The notes: generated by a model not told the origin, from the letters alone. Counted from the first letter of the stretch, positions 1-7,093 are shown. The stretch is 16,513 nt of DNA from Deltaproteobacteria bacterium (GCA_016207765.1 JACQOY010000171.1:1-16513); one strand, 5' to 3'. Made by a program: numbers and translations.

Positions 1-738
1 ATTTTGCCGCTGGGAACCGTTTTTGCCTCGGCGTTCCATGAAGGCTTTATCCGTTACATAACTCTTCTCTTCACGCCCGAAAATTTATCGGCCATCGCTC
101 TGACCCTTAAGGTCGCCGCCATTTCCATTCCGCTTAATGTCCTCTTCGGCATAGCCGCCGCTTGGGCGATCGCCAAGTTTGAATTTTTTGGAAAACAGTT
201 TCTCATTACCCTTATCGATTTGCCGTTTTCGGTGTCGCCTGTCGTCTCGGGATTGGTGTTTGTCCTCCTTTTCGGCAGTCAGGGGGTTTTCGGCCACTTT
301 TTGGCCGCTCACGACATCAAGATCATTTTTGCCGTGCCGGGAATTATTCTCACAACAATCTTTGTAACCTTTCCCTTTGTGGCGCGGGAGCTGATCCCCC
401 TCATGCAGAGCCAGGGAAACGAGGAAGAGGAGGCGGCGCTCACCATGGGGGCCAACGGCTGGCAGACATTTTTCTTCGTGACGCTTCCCAATATCCGGTG
501 GGGCCTTCTCTACGGCGTGATTTTGCTCAATGCACGGGCGATGGGGGAATTCGGAGCCGTTTCGGTTGTCTCAGGACATATCCGCGGCGTAACCACCACC
601 ATGCCGCTTCAGGTGGAAATTCTCTACAACGAATACAACTTTGTCGGCGCCTTCGCCGTCGCATCTTTGCTGGGAATGTTGGCGGTGGCAGCGCTTATTT
701 TAAAGGCATTGGTTGAATGGAAAGGAAAAAAAGCATGA
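1..738 (+). CDS. cysW: Sulfate/thiosulfate ABC transporter permease CysW, 5' end cut by window
   Basis: Inner-membrane permease of the CysTWA importer; with CysT it forms the channel through which sulfate or thiosulfate enters, powered by CysA. The reading frame is open from the first base, and the first visible residues match a region about 38 residues into E. coli CysW as I recall it, so the true start lies outside the window. Several hydrophobic segments are visible. The cytoplasmic EAA loop that docks on the ATPase is present (EEEEAALTMGANGW followed by TLPNIRWGLLYG), as are the family motifs PFSVSPVVSGLV and RAMGEFGAVSVVSG. The stop overlaps the start of cysA as ATGA, indicating translational coupling. 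A molybdate or other oxyanion permease is the alternative, but the motif match to CysW is close. Confidence 0.93.
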   Translation: MLPLGTVFASAFHEGFIRYITLLFTPENLSAIALTLKVAAISIPLNVLFGIAAAWAIAKFEFFGKQFLITLIDLPFSVSPVVSGLVFVLLFGSQGVFGHFLAAHDIKIIFAVPGIILTTIFVTFPFVARELIPLMQSQGNEEEEAALTMGANGWQTFFFVTLPNIRWGLLYGVILLNARAMGEFGAVSVVSGHIRGVTTTMPLQVEILYNEYNFVGAFAVASLLGMLAVAALILKALVEWKGKKA

Positions 739-1769
739 GCATCCACGTCGAAAATTTGAAAAAATCATTCAACGGTTTTACGGCCGTGGACAATATTTCT
801 TTTGCGGTCGAAAGGGGGGAGTTTATCACTCTTCTCGGCCCCTCCGGTTCGGGCAAGTCGACGGTCCTCCGCTGTATCGCAGGGCTTGAAACGCCGACAT
901 CGGGACGAATCGAGGTGAAAGGGGAGGATGTGACAAAAGTGCCGGTTCAGGAGAGAAAGGTCGGTTTTGTGTTTCAGCATTTCGCCCTTTTTCGCCACAT
1001 GAATGTCTTGGACAACATTTCGTTCGGCTTGAAGGTCCGCGGAGTCAAAAAAGACAAGCGGTACGAAAAGGCAAAAGATCTGCTGGGATTGGTCGGCCTT
1101 GAGGGGCTGGAAACACGGATGCCCTCACAACTCTCCGGCGGTCAGCGGCAGAGAGTGGCCTTGGCGCGGGCGTTGGCGCCTGAACCGGAACTTCTTCTTC
1201 TGGATGAACCATTCGGCGCGCTTGATACGCGCTTAAGAAAAGAATTGAGAACATGGCTGAAAGAACTCCATCATCGTATTCAACTAACGACTCTTTTGGT
1301 CACGCACGATCAGGACGAGGCCTTCGAGGTCTCCGACCGGATTCTGGTGATCAATCATGGTCGTGTCGAACAAAACGCACAGCCACAGAATGTTTTCAAC
1401 GAACCGGCCACCGAATTTGTGGCCGCCTTTGTCGGGGAAACCAACCGGATTAAAGGAATCGTCAGGGACGGCGAAGTGGCGTGGGGACACTTTCGTTTCA
1501 AGGCGGTGCATCTCCCCAGCGGGACAAAGGCTGTGGTTCTGTTCCGGCCCAACGATGTCTATGTCACCACCCATAAGGAACGCGGCGGGTGGCCGGGACG
1601 GATCACCGACATCCGTTTTCTGGGGGCCACTGAAGTGCTGGAAATCCTCATGGACGACGGCGGCAAATTGACGGCCCACATCCCCAAAGGAGTCGCGGGT
1701 CTAAGCGGATTTGTAAACGGCAAACAGGTGTTTGTTTTGATCGCCGGAGCGCATGTGTATGCCGTCTGA
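735..1769 (+). CDS. cysA: Sulfate/thiosulfate ABC transporter ATP-binding protein CysA
   Basis: Cytoplasmic ATPase (344 aa) energising the CysT/CysW permease. Walker A GPSGSGKST is at 35-43, the Q-loop Gln at 81, signature LSGGQ at 133-137, Walker B LLLLDEP at 153-159 and the switch His at 191 in LVTHDQDEA. All catalytic elements are intact. The roughly 110 C-terminal residues form a TOBE-like regulatory region, as in CysA and ModC. I chose the ATG at 735 because it overlaps the cysW stop (ATGA) and has a GGA-type ribosome binding site about 9 bases upstream. An in-frame ATG at 717 lies further inside cysW and has no better site. No terminator is evident in the 98 bases before the porin gene. 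Confidence 0.95.
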   Translation: MSIHVENLKKSFNGFTAVDNISFAVERGEFITLLGPSGSGKSTVLRCIAGLETPTSGRIEVKGEDVTKVPVQERKVGFVFQHFALFRHMNVLDNISFGLKVRGVKKDKRYEKAKDLLGLVGLEGLETRMPSQLSGGQRQRVALARALAPEPELLLLDEPFGALDTRLRKELRTWLKELHHRIQLTTLLVTHDQDEAFEVSDRILVINHGRVEQNAQPQNVFNEPATEFVAAFVGETNRIKGIVRDGEVAWGHFRFKAVHLPSGTKAVVLFRPNDVYVTTHKERGGWPGRITDIRFLGATEVLEILMDDGGKLTAHIPKGVAGLSGFVNGKQVFVLIAGAHVYAV

Positions 1770-1797
1770 TTTGAATTATCTTGTTTTGTTACAAAAA

Positions 1798-1839
1798 TGT
1801 CGCTAAACGCTCATCAGAACGTCATCCTGTCATTCTATT
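1798..1839 (+). promoter_or_regulatory. Pho-box-like 11-base repeats plus -10 upstream of the porin
   Basis: In the 98-base cysA-porin gap, TGTCGC (1798), GCTCAT (1809) and CGTCAT (1820) recur at exactly 11-base steps, the spacing of PhoB half-sites. Eight bases after the last repeat is TCTATT (1834-1839), a possible -10. The phoB promoter in this window has the same TCTATT nine bases after its last repeat. A further TGTCAT at 1828 is out of phase. The repeats match the TGTCAT core imperfectly, so this is suggestive only. The predicted transcript would start about 20 bases before the porin ATG and include its AAAGGAG ribosome binding site. Confidence 0.42.
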
Positions 1840-1867
1840 TGGGACCAGAAAAATAAAGGAGACACGA

Positions 1868-3004
1868 ATGAAAACAGGAACAAGACATGTTGGCTTTGTG
1901 CTGTCAGTCATGGCCGTGATGCTTTTGGGCGTTGCGCCCGGACTGCGCGCGGATGAAGGCGAACAAAAAGAAAAACCCTTCAAGTTAAGTTACAAATTCG
2001 GCAGGGGCTTAACCTTCGAGTCGGCAAGCGGGGACTATTCGCTGACTCTTTCGGCACATCTTCAGGGACGGTTTACCTATAACGCCCTCGAATCGGCCGC
2101 CGACAGCGATACCTTCGCCATTCAACGGGGCAAAATCCGCCTTGAGGGAAATGTCTTCGACAAGACGGTGAAATACGGGTTTCAGATGGATCTTTCCACA
2201 CGCACGGGGGGAACCGCCACGCTGGACGATTATTATATCGACTGGGTGCCGAACAGTTATTTCGGGCTCAAGTTCGGACAGTATAAAGTTCCTTTCCTGG
2301 TGCAGGAGTTGGTTGCCGACTCCAAACTTCAATTCGTCGATCGGGCCCTTTCCACCGGATTTTTCGATCTCCGCCGCGATATCGGTGTGACCTTTCACGG
2401 GGATATCGTCAAAGACAAGGTCAATTACGCGGTCTTCGCGATTAACGGCGACGGGGCGAACACCTTCAACACCAATCAGGGAATCATGGGGGGCGCCCGT
2501 CTGGAATATGCGATTGTCGGCGCTTACGACCGGACCGAACCGGATGCGGATAATTCCGAAATGCCGAATGTCGGCGTCGGGGCGGCGTATGTTTTTCACG
2601 ATTCCTTGAACAGCACGAGTGCCATGTCCCAGAGCGCCACCATTCCGGTCGGCACCAAGTCAAGCCTGGCCACGGTTGACGTCGGCCTCAAATATCGCGG
2701 ATTTTCCTTCAGAGGGGCGGGAATGCTCACCCGCGATCACGAAGGTCTCGGTGTCACCAATATCGGCTACAACGCGCAGTTCGGCTATTTTGTCGTTCCC
2801 AAAAAATTCGAGATTGCGGTGGGGCAGGGGGCGGTTTTTTTCGACGACGCCACGCCGAATCAGTATGAATATGTCGGCGGGCTGGACTATTTCATCAAGG
2901 GGTATCCCCTTCGGGTTCATGCCGATTACGGCCTGATCATGAACAACCGGGGTTTAAACCTGAACGATCAGCGCGTCCGGGCGCAGGTTCAGTTGATGCT
3001 TTAG
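1868..3004 (+). CDS. Outer-membrane phosphate/anion-selective porin, OprP/OprO family
   Basis: Predicted beta-barrel porin of the Porin_O_P family (378 aa), allowing oxyanions across the outer membrane. An N-terminal signal peptide is visible: a basic start, a hydrophobic core around residues 9-22, and likely cleavage after LRA at 26-28. The mature part has alternating beta-strand character with family-like stretches such as LSAHLQGRFTYNA, FAIQRGKIRLEG, GLKFGQYKVPF and FFDLRRDIGV. The last residue is Leu rather than the Phe usual at the end of outer-membrane barrels. The ATG at 1868 was chosen because AAAGGAG lies about 7 bases upstream and the signal peptide begins there; an in-frame ATG at 1781 would add a non-signal extension. 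It sits between sulfate import genes and the phosphate block, so the substrate could be sulfate or phosphate. Confidence 0.82.
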   Translation: MKTGTRHVGFVLSVMAVMLLGVAPGLRADEGEQKEKPFKLSYKFGRGLTFESASGDYSLTLSAHLQGRFTYNALESAADSDTFAIQRGKIRLEGNVFDKTVKYGFQMDLSTRTGGTATLDDYYIDWVPNSYFGLKFGQYKVPFLVQELVADSKLQFVDRALSTGFFDLRRDIGVTFHGDIVKDKVNYAVFAINGDGANTFNTNQGIMGGARLEYAIVGAYDRTEPDADNSEMPNVGVGAAYVFHDSLNSTSAMSQSATIPVGTKSSLATVDVGLKYRGFSFRGAGMLTRDHEGLGVTNIGYNAQFGYFVVPKKFEIAVGQGAVFFDDATPNQYEYVGGLDYFIKGYPLRVHADYGLIMNNRGLNLNDQRVRAQVQLML

Positions 3005-3006
3005 AG

Positions 3007-3061
3007 CCTGTTAACGATCCGCCTGAGGCGGAGCGTTTACAGGTTCTTATCCCCGAAGGGG
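3007..3061. terminator. Hairpins between the convergent porin and phoR genes
   Basis: A 17-base imperfect inverted repeat (3007-3023 with 3027-3043, 15 of 17 positions pairing, 3-base loop) begins three bases after the porin stop. A second short hairpin, CCCC-GAA-GGGG, lies at 3051-3061, next to the phoR stop. Neither is followed by a strong T-run on either strand, so this could be a weak bidirectional terminator or a copy of a dispersed palindromic repeat. Confidence 0.55.
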
Positions 3062-3062
3062 G

Positions 3063-3836
3063 TTAAGCCCTGATGGTAAAATAAAACACCGAACCCCGGC
3101 CCGGTTCGCTTTCCACCGCGATTTCACCACCCAGCGATTTGACGGCATGTTTCACAATCGACAGACCGAGGCCGGTTCCGCCCGATTCGCGGGCGCGGTC
3201 TTTGTTCACCCGGTAGAACCGCTCGAAGATTCTTTTTTGATCTTCCCTTGAAATTCCGATGCCTCTGTCGCGGACTTCAAACCTGACGTTTAAGCCCTCT
3301 CTCTCGCCGCAAATTTCGATTCTTCCGCCCGGCTCGCTGTATTTGATCGCGTTACCCACCAAGTTGTTGAAAATAATCTCCAAAATCCCCGGGTCGGTTT
3401 CAATGTTCCCAAGGGGCGGCTTAAACGCGAAATTCCACGCGATTTTCCGGGCATCAAGCCGCGGTTTGAAGCGGTGATACAACTCCCCGCAGAATTCCCG
3501 CAGATCGACCAGCGACAATCGCTCCCGCGGATTGACATTTTCTAGGCGGGAGAGGCGGAGAAGATCCTCGACCATCTTCATCAGCCGGTCGGCATGGGAT
3601 TGAACGATCTCAATATGGGATTGCGCCTGCCTGCGGTCCGGCTTGTCGAGCAGGAGGGTTTCGGCATATCCCTTGATGACGGTCAGAGGGGTCAGAAATT
3701 CGTGGGTGATGTTGACTATCAGATCGCGGCGGTATTGCTCCATTGCCTGCAACTTGCGATAGAGGCGAAGAATCCAGAAAGAGAGAATTCCCGCAAGCGA
3801 AAGAGCAACGGCGGTGACCGCCAATTCGGGTGTCAC
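3063..3836 (-). CDS. phoR: PhoR-like sensor histidine kinase with a minimal N-terminus
   Basis: Membrane histidine kinase (257 aa), expected to phosphorylate the PhoB-type regulator encoded just upstream. One hydrophobic segment (about 6-24) leads into the DHp domain, with phosphoacceptor His45 in NITHEFLTPLT. The ATPase domain has the N-box FNNLVGNAIKYS (156-167), G1 DRGIGI (190-195), the F-box FERFYR and G2 GGTGLGLSIVKH (219-230). The GTG start overlaps the phoB stop (GTGA), which favours it over an in-frame extension reaching 3980 that would run through phoB. Features that stand out: no periplasmic loop, HAMP or PAS domain, and Leu replaces the Arg of the usual HE(L/F)RTPL H-box. Input may come through membrane partners such as the PhoU-like protein. 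The gene symbol is inferred from its PhoB partner and the phosphate context. Confidence 0.85.
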   Translation of the reverse strand: MTPELAVTAVALSLAGILSFWILRLYRKLQAMEQYRRDLIVNITHEFLTPLTVIKGYAETLLLDKPDRRQAQSHIEIVQSHADRLMKMVEDLLRLSRLENVNPRERLSLVDLREFCGELYHRFKPRLDARKIAWNFAFKPPLGNIETDPGILEIIFNNLVGNAIKYSEPGGRIEICGEREGLNVRFEVRDRGIGISREDQKRIFERFYRVNKDRARESGGTGLGLSIVKHAVKSLGGEIAVESEPGRGSVFYFTIRA

Positions 3837-4525
3837 GATTTTTCTTCCTCGATAAACCGATAGCCGAGTCCGCGCATGGTTTCGATCAGATAGCCGGCGG
3901 CCCCCAGTTTTTTGCGGAGCCGTTTGACATGGGCATCCACCGTGCGGGTGTTGACCGCGCTGTTGTACCCCCACACGCAATCGAGAAGCGTTTCACGGGA
4001 CTGAACCCGCCCACGTGTGGAAGACAGATACTTGAGAAGCTTGAGTTCAATGGCCGTAAGCGGAACAAGTTTGTCATTTACGGCCACGCGGGGTTTGGAA
4101 AAATCGGCCTTCAGCGGGCCGCAATACAGCGCGGGGGAGGCGGGTTGTTTGCCCGTCGGGCGCTCCAAAATCCGCTTTACCCGCAACAGCAGTTCGCGCG
4201 GCGAAAAAGGTTTGGTGACGTAATCCTCGGCCCCCAGTTCAAAGCCGAGCACGCGGTCGATTTCTTCCCGCTTGGCCGTCAGCATCACGATGGGAATCGA
4301 TTTTGTCCGGTCGTCCTTTTTTAACCGGCGGCAAACCTCCAGACCGTCCATGCCGGGGAGCATCAGGTCGAGGATAATCAGGGATGGAAGCGACTTTTGG
4401 GCTCCTTTAAGCCCTTCTTCCCCGTTGAAGAAAGACAAGACCTTGTATCCGGTATTCTTCAAATGGAGTTGAAGCAGGTCCTGAATGTCTTTCTCATCTT
4501 CAATGACAAGTATGGTCTCCGGCAT
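3833..4525 (-). CDS. phoB: PhoB-like OmpR-family response regulator
   Basis: Two-domain transcription factor (230 aa). The receiver carries the acidic pair at 9-11 (IEDE), phosphoacceptor Asp53 (ILDLMLPGMDG), Thr83 and Lys105 (TKPFSPREL). The C-terminal winged helix covers about 135-228 and ends with VDAHVKRLRKKL and GYRFIEE, typical of OmpR/PhoB proteins. All phosphorylation residues are intact. It is expected to bind Pho boxes and activate phosphate-starvation genes. Three Pho-box-like repeats lie directly upstream in the correct orientation, implying autoregulation. The gene overlaps phoR by 4 bases and is divergent from the DUF47/pit pair. The leader is short, with only a weak AAGA-type ribosome binding site close to the ATG. 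Confidence 0.92.
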   Translation of the reverse strand: MPETILVIEDEKDIQDLLQLHLKNTGYKVLSFFNGEEGLKGAQKSLPSLIILDLMLPGMDGLEVCRRLKKDDRTKSIPIVMLTAKREEIDRVLGFELGAEDYVTKPFSPRELLLRVKRILERPTGKQPASPALYCGPLKADFSKPRVAVNDKLVPLTAIELKLLKYLSSTRGRVQSRETLLDCVWGYNSAVNTRTVDAHVKRLRKKLGAAGYLIETMRGLGYRFIEEEKS

Positions 4526-4536
4526 ATCTTTTCGAC

Positions 4537-4584
4537 AATAGAGGTCCGTTTATGACAATTTGATGACAACAGGGTAACAACTTG
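4537..4584 (-). promoter_or_regulatory. Triple Pho box and -10 of the phoBR promoter
   Basis: On the plus strand TGACA (4553), TGACA (4564) and TAACA (4575) recur with an exact 11-base period. Read on the minus strand these give TGTTAC, TGTCAT and TGTCAT, matching the PhoB half-site core. Nine bases after the last TGTCAT on the minus strand is TCTATT (4542 to 4537), a plausible -10 about 12 bases before the phoB ATG. A Pho box in place of a -35, roughly 10 bases before the -10, is the known layout of PhoB-activated promoters. Confidence 0.75.
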
Positions 4585-4604
4585 CGAAGAATATTCCTTT
4601 TGTA

Positions 4605-4634
4605 TTGACGATGACAAGAATGATTCTTTATAAA
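4605..4634 (+). promoter_or_regulatory. Sigma-70-like promoter for the DUF47/pit pair
   Basis: TTGACG (4605-4610) matches five of six -35 bases, and TATAAA (4629-4634) is a good -10 with an 18-base spacer; TTTATA at 4627 would give 16. Transcription would begin around 4641, at or next to the ATG at 4642. No ribosome binding site is visible before that ATG, so the message may be leaderless. The Pho repeats end about 20 bases upstream of this -35. Confidence 0.55.
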
Positions 4635-4641
4635 TCCACTC

Positions 4642-4968
4642 ATGAAACTCTTTCCCAAATCCCAGCAATTTTTTGACATGTTTGAACGGGCGGCCAATAA
4701 CGTGCTCGAAGGGGCCAGGCTCCTGGATGATTTTTTCTCGGATCACGACCACTGGGAAACCAAGGTTAAAAAAATCGAGGACGCCGAACACGCCGGAGAT
4801 CAAATCACGCACGATACAATGGAAATTTTGAACAAGACCTTCATTACCCCCATCGACCGTGAGGATATTCATGCCCTGATCAGCGCCATGGACGACATCC
4901 TCGATTTAATCTACGGCACCGCCAACCGGATGGTCTATTACAAGGTCCCCCCCCCACGGCGGACATGA
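4642..4968 (+). CDS. DUF47 / PhoU-like phosphate transport regulator, N-terminal part of a frameshifted gene
   Basis: First 108 residues of a DUF47 (COG1392, PhoU-like) protein, a family of cytoplasmic helical proteins commonly encoded next to Pit transporters and thought to modulate them. Family features include the start LFPKSQQFFDMFERAANNV, a helical segment ending in EDAEHAGDQITHDTMEILN, and TFITPIDREDIHALISAMDD. The frame runs through nine consecutive C bases (4947-4955), reads PPPRRT and stops at 4966-4968. The remainder of the family continues in another frame from about 4956 (next entry). A tenth C, loss of two C, or a -1 ribosomal slip on the C-run would join the halves into a protein of about 206 residues, close to the usual family length. 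Sequencing error is an alternative. Confidence 0.85.
   Translation: MKLFPKSQQFFDMFERAANNVLEGARLLDDFFSDHDHWETKVKKIEDAEHAGDQITHDTMEILNKTFITPIDREDIHALISAMDDILDLIYGTANRMVYYKVPPPRRT
4947..4955 (+). repeat. Nine-C homopolymer at the DUF47 frameshift point
   Basis: Nine uninterrupted C bases lie exactly where the DUF47 coding frame breaks. The downstream half is in the -1 frame relative to the upstream half. Tracts of this type can slip during replication, transcription or translation, and are also a known site of sequencing or assembly error. Confidence 0.95.
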
Positions 4969-5261
4969 AAAAAGTGGTCCAGATACTTGTCCGGGCGGTG
5001 GAAGAGGTGGCCAAGGCGGTTCTTCGTCTGCGCAACATGAAAAAACCGGAGATGATCCTGGCCCAGTGCATCCAGATCAACAGCCTGGAGAACGAGGCGG
5101 ATGAGGCCTTGAGGCTCGCCATTTCAAACCTTTTTGACCGCGAAAAAGACCCGATAAAGCTGATCAAGGAAAAAGAAATTCTCGAAATGCTCGAATCGGC
5201 CACCGACCGTTGCGAGGATGTAGCAAACGTCATTGAAGGCATCGTGCTCAAGAATGCTTGA
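4965..5261 (+). CDS. DUF47 / PhoU-like regulator, C-terminal part of a frameshifted gene
   Basis: C-terminal 98 residues of the same DUF47 protein. They form amphipathic helices: VVQILVRAVEEVAKAVLRLR, then INSLENEADEALRLAISNLF, and EKEILEMLESATDRCEDVAN near the end. This order (second-half helix, ENEAD motif, DPI.LIK.KEI segment, TDRCEDVAN.IE end) is characteristic of the family. The ATG at 4965 lies at the frameshift junction and overlaps the stop of the first half (ATGA), so re-initiation could yield a separate peptide, but the intact family protein spans both pieces. The end overlaps the pit start by 8 bases, indicating coupled translation with the transporter. Confidence 0.82.
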   Translation: MKKVVQILVRAVEEVAKAVLRLRNMKKPEMILAQCIQINSLENEADEALRLAISNLFDREKDPIKLIKEKEILEMLESATDRCEDVANVIEGIVLKNA

Positions 5262-6258
5262 TCCCAATTCCCTCATTATCATCTCCCTTGTTGTCATCGT
5301 GGCTTTGTCCTTTGATTTCATCAACGGTTTTCACGATGCGGCCAATTCAGTTGCGACCGTTGTTTCCACTCGCGTTCTCTCACCCCGGATAGCGGTGGCC
5401 TGGGCCGCCTTTTTCAATTTTGCGGCGCTGTTCGTTTTCAACCTGAAGGTGGCTACCACCATCGGCAAGGGGGTTGTCGATCCCGCCGTCATGACCATCG
5501 GGGTGGTTTTTGCGGGGTTGATGGGGGCGATTATCTGGGACCTGCTTACCTGGTGGTGGGGGCTCCCGAGCTCAAGCTCCCACGCATTGGTCGGAGGTTT
5601 TGTCGGCGCCGCCGTTACGAAGGCCGGTTTTGGCTCGCTAATTTCGGCCGGCCTCATCAAAATCTGCGTCTTTATTATCGTCTCGCCCCTTGTGGGAATG
5701 GCGATCGGCTACCTTGTCATGACGTTGATCAATTTATTTTTTCAAAGCGCGGCCCCGTCCCGCATTGACAAGCATTTTCGCCGCTTGCAACTCTTGTCCG
5801 CCAGTCTTTACAGCCTGGGGCACGGCGGGAACGACGCCCAAAAAACGATGGGGATTATTTCGGTCCTTTTATTTTCGTCCGGCCATTTGGGAGGCAAATT
5901 TTACGTCCCCATCTGGGTCATCGTGACCTGTCACCTGGCGATTGCCATGGGAACCATGTTTGGCGGCTGGAGGATTGTCAAAACGATGGGAATGAAGGTG
6001 ACAAAACTACAGCCGGTAGGGGGCTTTGCCGCCGAAACAGCCGCCGCAACCACCCTTTTTATGGCGACCTTCGGGGGGATTCCGGTCAGTACGACGCACA
6101 CCATCACCGGTTCGATCATGGGGGTGGGGGCCACAAAGCGTCTAACCGCCGTCCGCTGGGGGATTGTTAATTCAATTGTCCTTGCCTGGATATTCACCAT
6201 TCCCGCTTCCGCCCTTGTTGCCGGTGCCTTTTATCTGTTCATTTCCTTTTTCAATTGA
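5254..6258 (+). CDS. pit: Low-affinity inorganic phosphate transporter, Pit family
   Basis: Inner-membrane transporter (334 aa) that brings in phosphate, in this family usually as a metal-phosphate complex with H+ (or Na+ in PNaS relatives). The two inverted family repeats are visible: GFHDAANSVATVVSTRV (25-41) and SLGHGGNDAQKTMGII (187-202). Each is followed by a Ser/Thr-His motif: GLPSSSSHALVGG (103-115) and GIPVSTTHTITGS (275-287). About ten hydrophobic segments are present and length is at the short end of the family. I chose the ATG at 5254, which overlaps the DUF47 end; an upstream in-frame TTG at 5233 adds only a non-hydrophobic tail. It is the last gene of this short operon and converges with mtgA only 4 bases away, with no terminator visible between them. 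Confidence 0.95.
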   Translation: MLDPNSLIIISLVVIVALSFDFINGFHDAANSVATVVSTRVLSPRIAVAWAAFFNFAALFVFNLKVATTIGKGVVDPAVMTIGVVFAGLMGAIIWDLLTWWWGLPSSSSHALVGGFVGAAVTKAGFGSLISAGLIKICVFIIVSPLVGMAIGYLVMTLINLFFQSAAPSRIDKHFRRLQLLSASLYSLGHGGNDAQKTMGIISVLLFSSGHLGGKFYVPIWVIVTCHLAIAMGTMFGGWRIVKTMGMKVTKLQPVGGFAAETAAATTLFMATFGGIPVSTTHTITGSIMGVGATKRLTAVRWGIVNSIVLAWIFTIPASALVAGAFYLFISFFN

Positions 6259-6262
6259 AGGA

Positions 6263-7093
6263 TCAATAGTCGTAGAGGGGCACATCCTCCCCATCAGGGA
6301 GATCTCCATTCGGAATGTTCTCCATGGGAGGCGGTTCTTCATAAACGGGAACCGGTGCTTCAGGGGGAATCTCTTGTTCCTCGGTCGGAGGGGGGATATG
6401 CATTCTCCTCAAAATCCAGTTTGTCTTCCAGGCCACCCGTTTTGAGTTTCTTTTGGCCCCGTAACGGACGGGGTTCGGCAGAATGGCCGCAAGAAACGCC
6501 GCTTCGCTGGGACCAAGCGACCCGCACCCTTTGCCGAAGTAATATCGGGCGGCTGATTCCGCTCCATAAACGCCCGGCCCCCATTCCACCACGTTCAAGT
6601 ACAACTCGAAGATCCTCTGTTTGGTCAGCGTTTTTTCCATCTGCCAGGTAATTATCCATTCACGAATCTTGCGAAGCGGGTTCTTGGCGGGGGCAAGATA
6701 CAGATTTTTCACCAACTGCTGGGTGATGGTGGAGCCGCCACGGGTGAATTTTTTGTCGCGCCAGTTGCGTTTGATCGATTCGCGGATCTGCTTTAAGTCG
6801 AACCCCCTGTGCGAAAAAAAGGCGTCATCCTCTGAAATAAGAACCGCCTTTTTGAGGTTGGATGAAATCCGGGAATAGGGAATCCACCGGATATCAATCA
6901 CCCCGTCCTCTCCTTTGGCTTCAACACTGTTGATGTAGCGCTTCATAAAGGCGGTTGTTTTGGGATTATGATCCCGCAGGTAAGAAATATTCGGCAGGGA
7001 AATGAAAAAAAGGGCGACAAAAAGGACAAGGGCGATCACGGCATAAAGAAAAAATTTGATGAGCCTCCAAAGAAACCGGAACGGATGAAACAT
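6263..7093 (-). CDS. mtgA: Monofunctional biosynthetic peptidoglycan transglycosylase MtgA
   Basis: Membrane-anchored GT51 glycosyltransferase (276 aa) that polymerises lipid II into glycan strands in the periplasm. One N-terminal transmembrane helix (about 12-34) is followed by the GT51 motifs: SEDDAFFSHRGFD with catalytic Glu88, GGSTITQQLVKNLYL (119-133), RKIREWIITWQMEKTLTK (141-158) and ELYLNVVEWGPGVYGAESAA (163-182). There is no transpeptidase domain. The last 40 or so residues form a Pro/Glu-rich tail that is not part of the usual domain. I prefer the ATG at 7093 (GGGA about 10 bases upstream). A TTG at 7111 adds six residues, but its AAGGA is too close. It is divergent from the kinase gene. 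Confidence 0.9.
   Translation of the reverse strand: MFHPFRFLWRLIKFFLYAVIALVLFVALFFISLPNISYLRDHNPKTTAFMKRYINSVEAKGEDGVIDIRWIPYSRISSNLKKAVLISEDDAFFSHRGFDLKQIRESIKRNWRDKKFTRGGSTITQQLVKNLYLAPAKNPLRKIREWIITWQMEKTLTKQRIFELYLNVVEWGPGVYGAESAARYYFGKGCGSLGPSEAAFLAAILPNPVRYGAKRNSKRVAWKTNWILRRMHIPPPTEEQEIPPEAPVPVYEEPPPMENIPNGDLPDGEDVPLYDY

Noticed and set aside
2009..2599. Minus-strand open frame opposite the porin
   Set aside because: The porin has a signal peptide, ribosome binding site and family sequence; the antisense frame has none of these.
3837..3980. Extended N-terminus of PhoR
   Set aside because: It would read through the conserved end of phoB in another frame; the GTGA overlap at 3833-3836 is the natural start.
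4552..4584. 11-base direct repeats considered as a CRISPR or other repeat array
   Set aside because: Far too short for CRISPR; period and core match PhoB half-sites.
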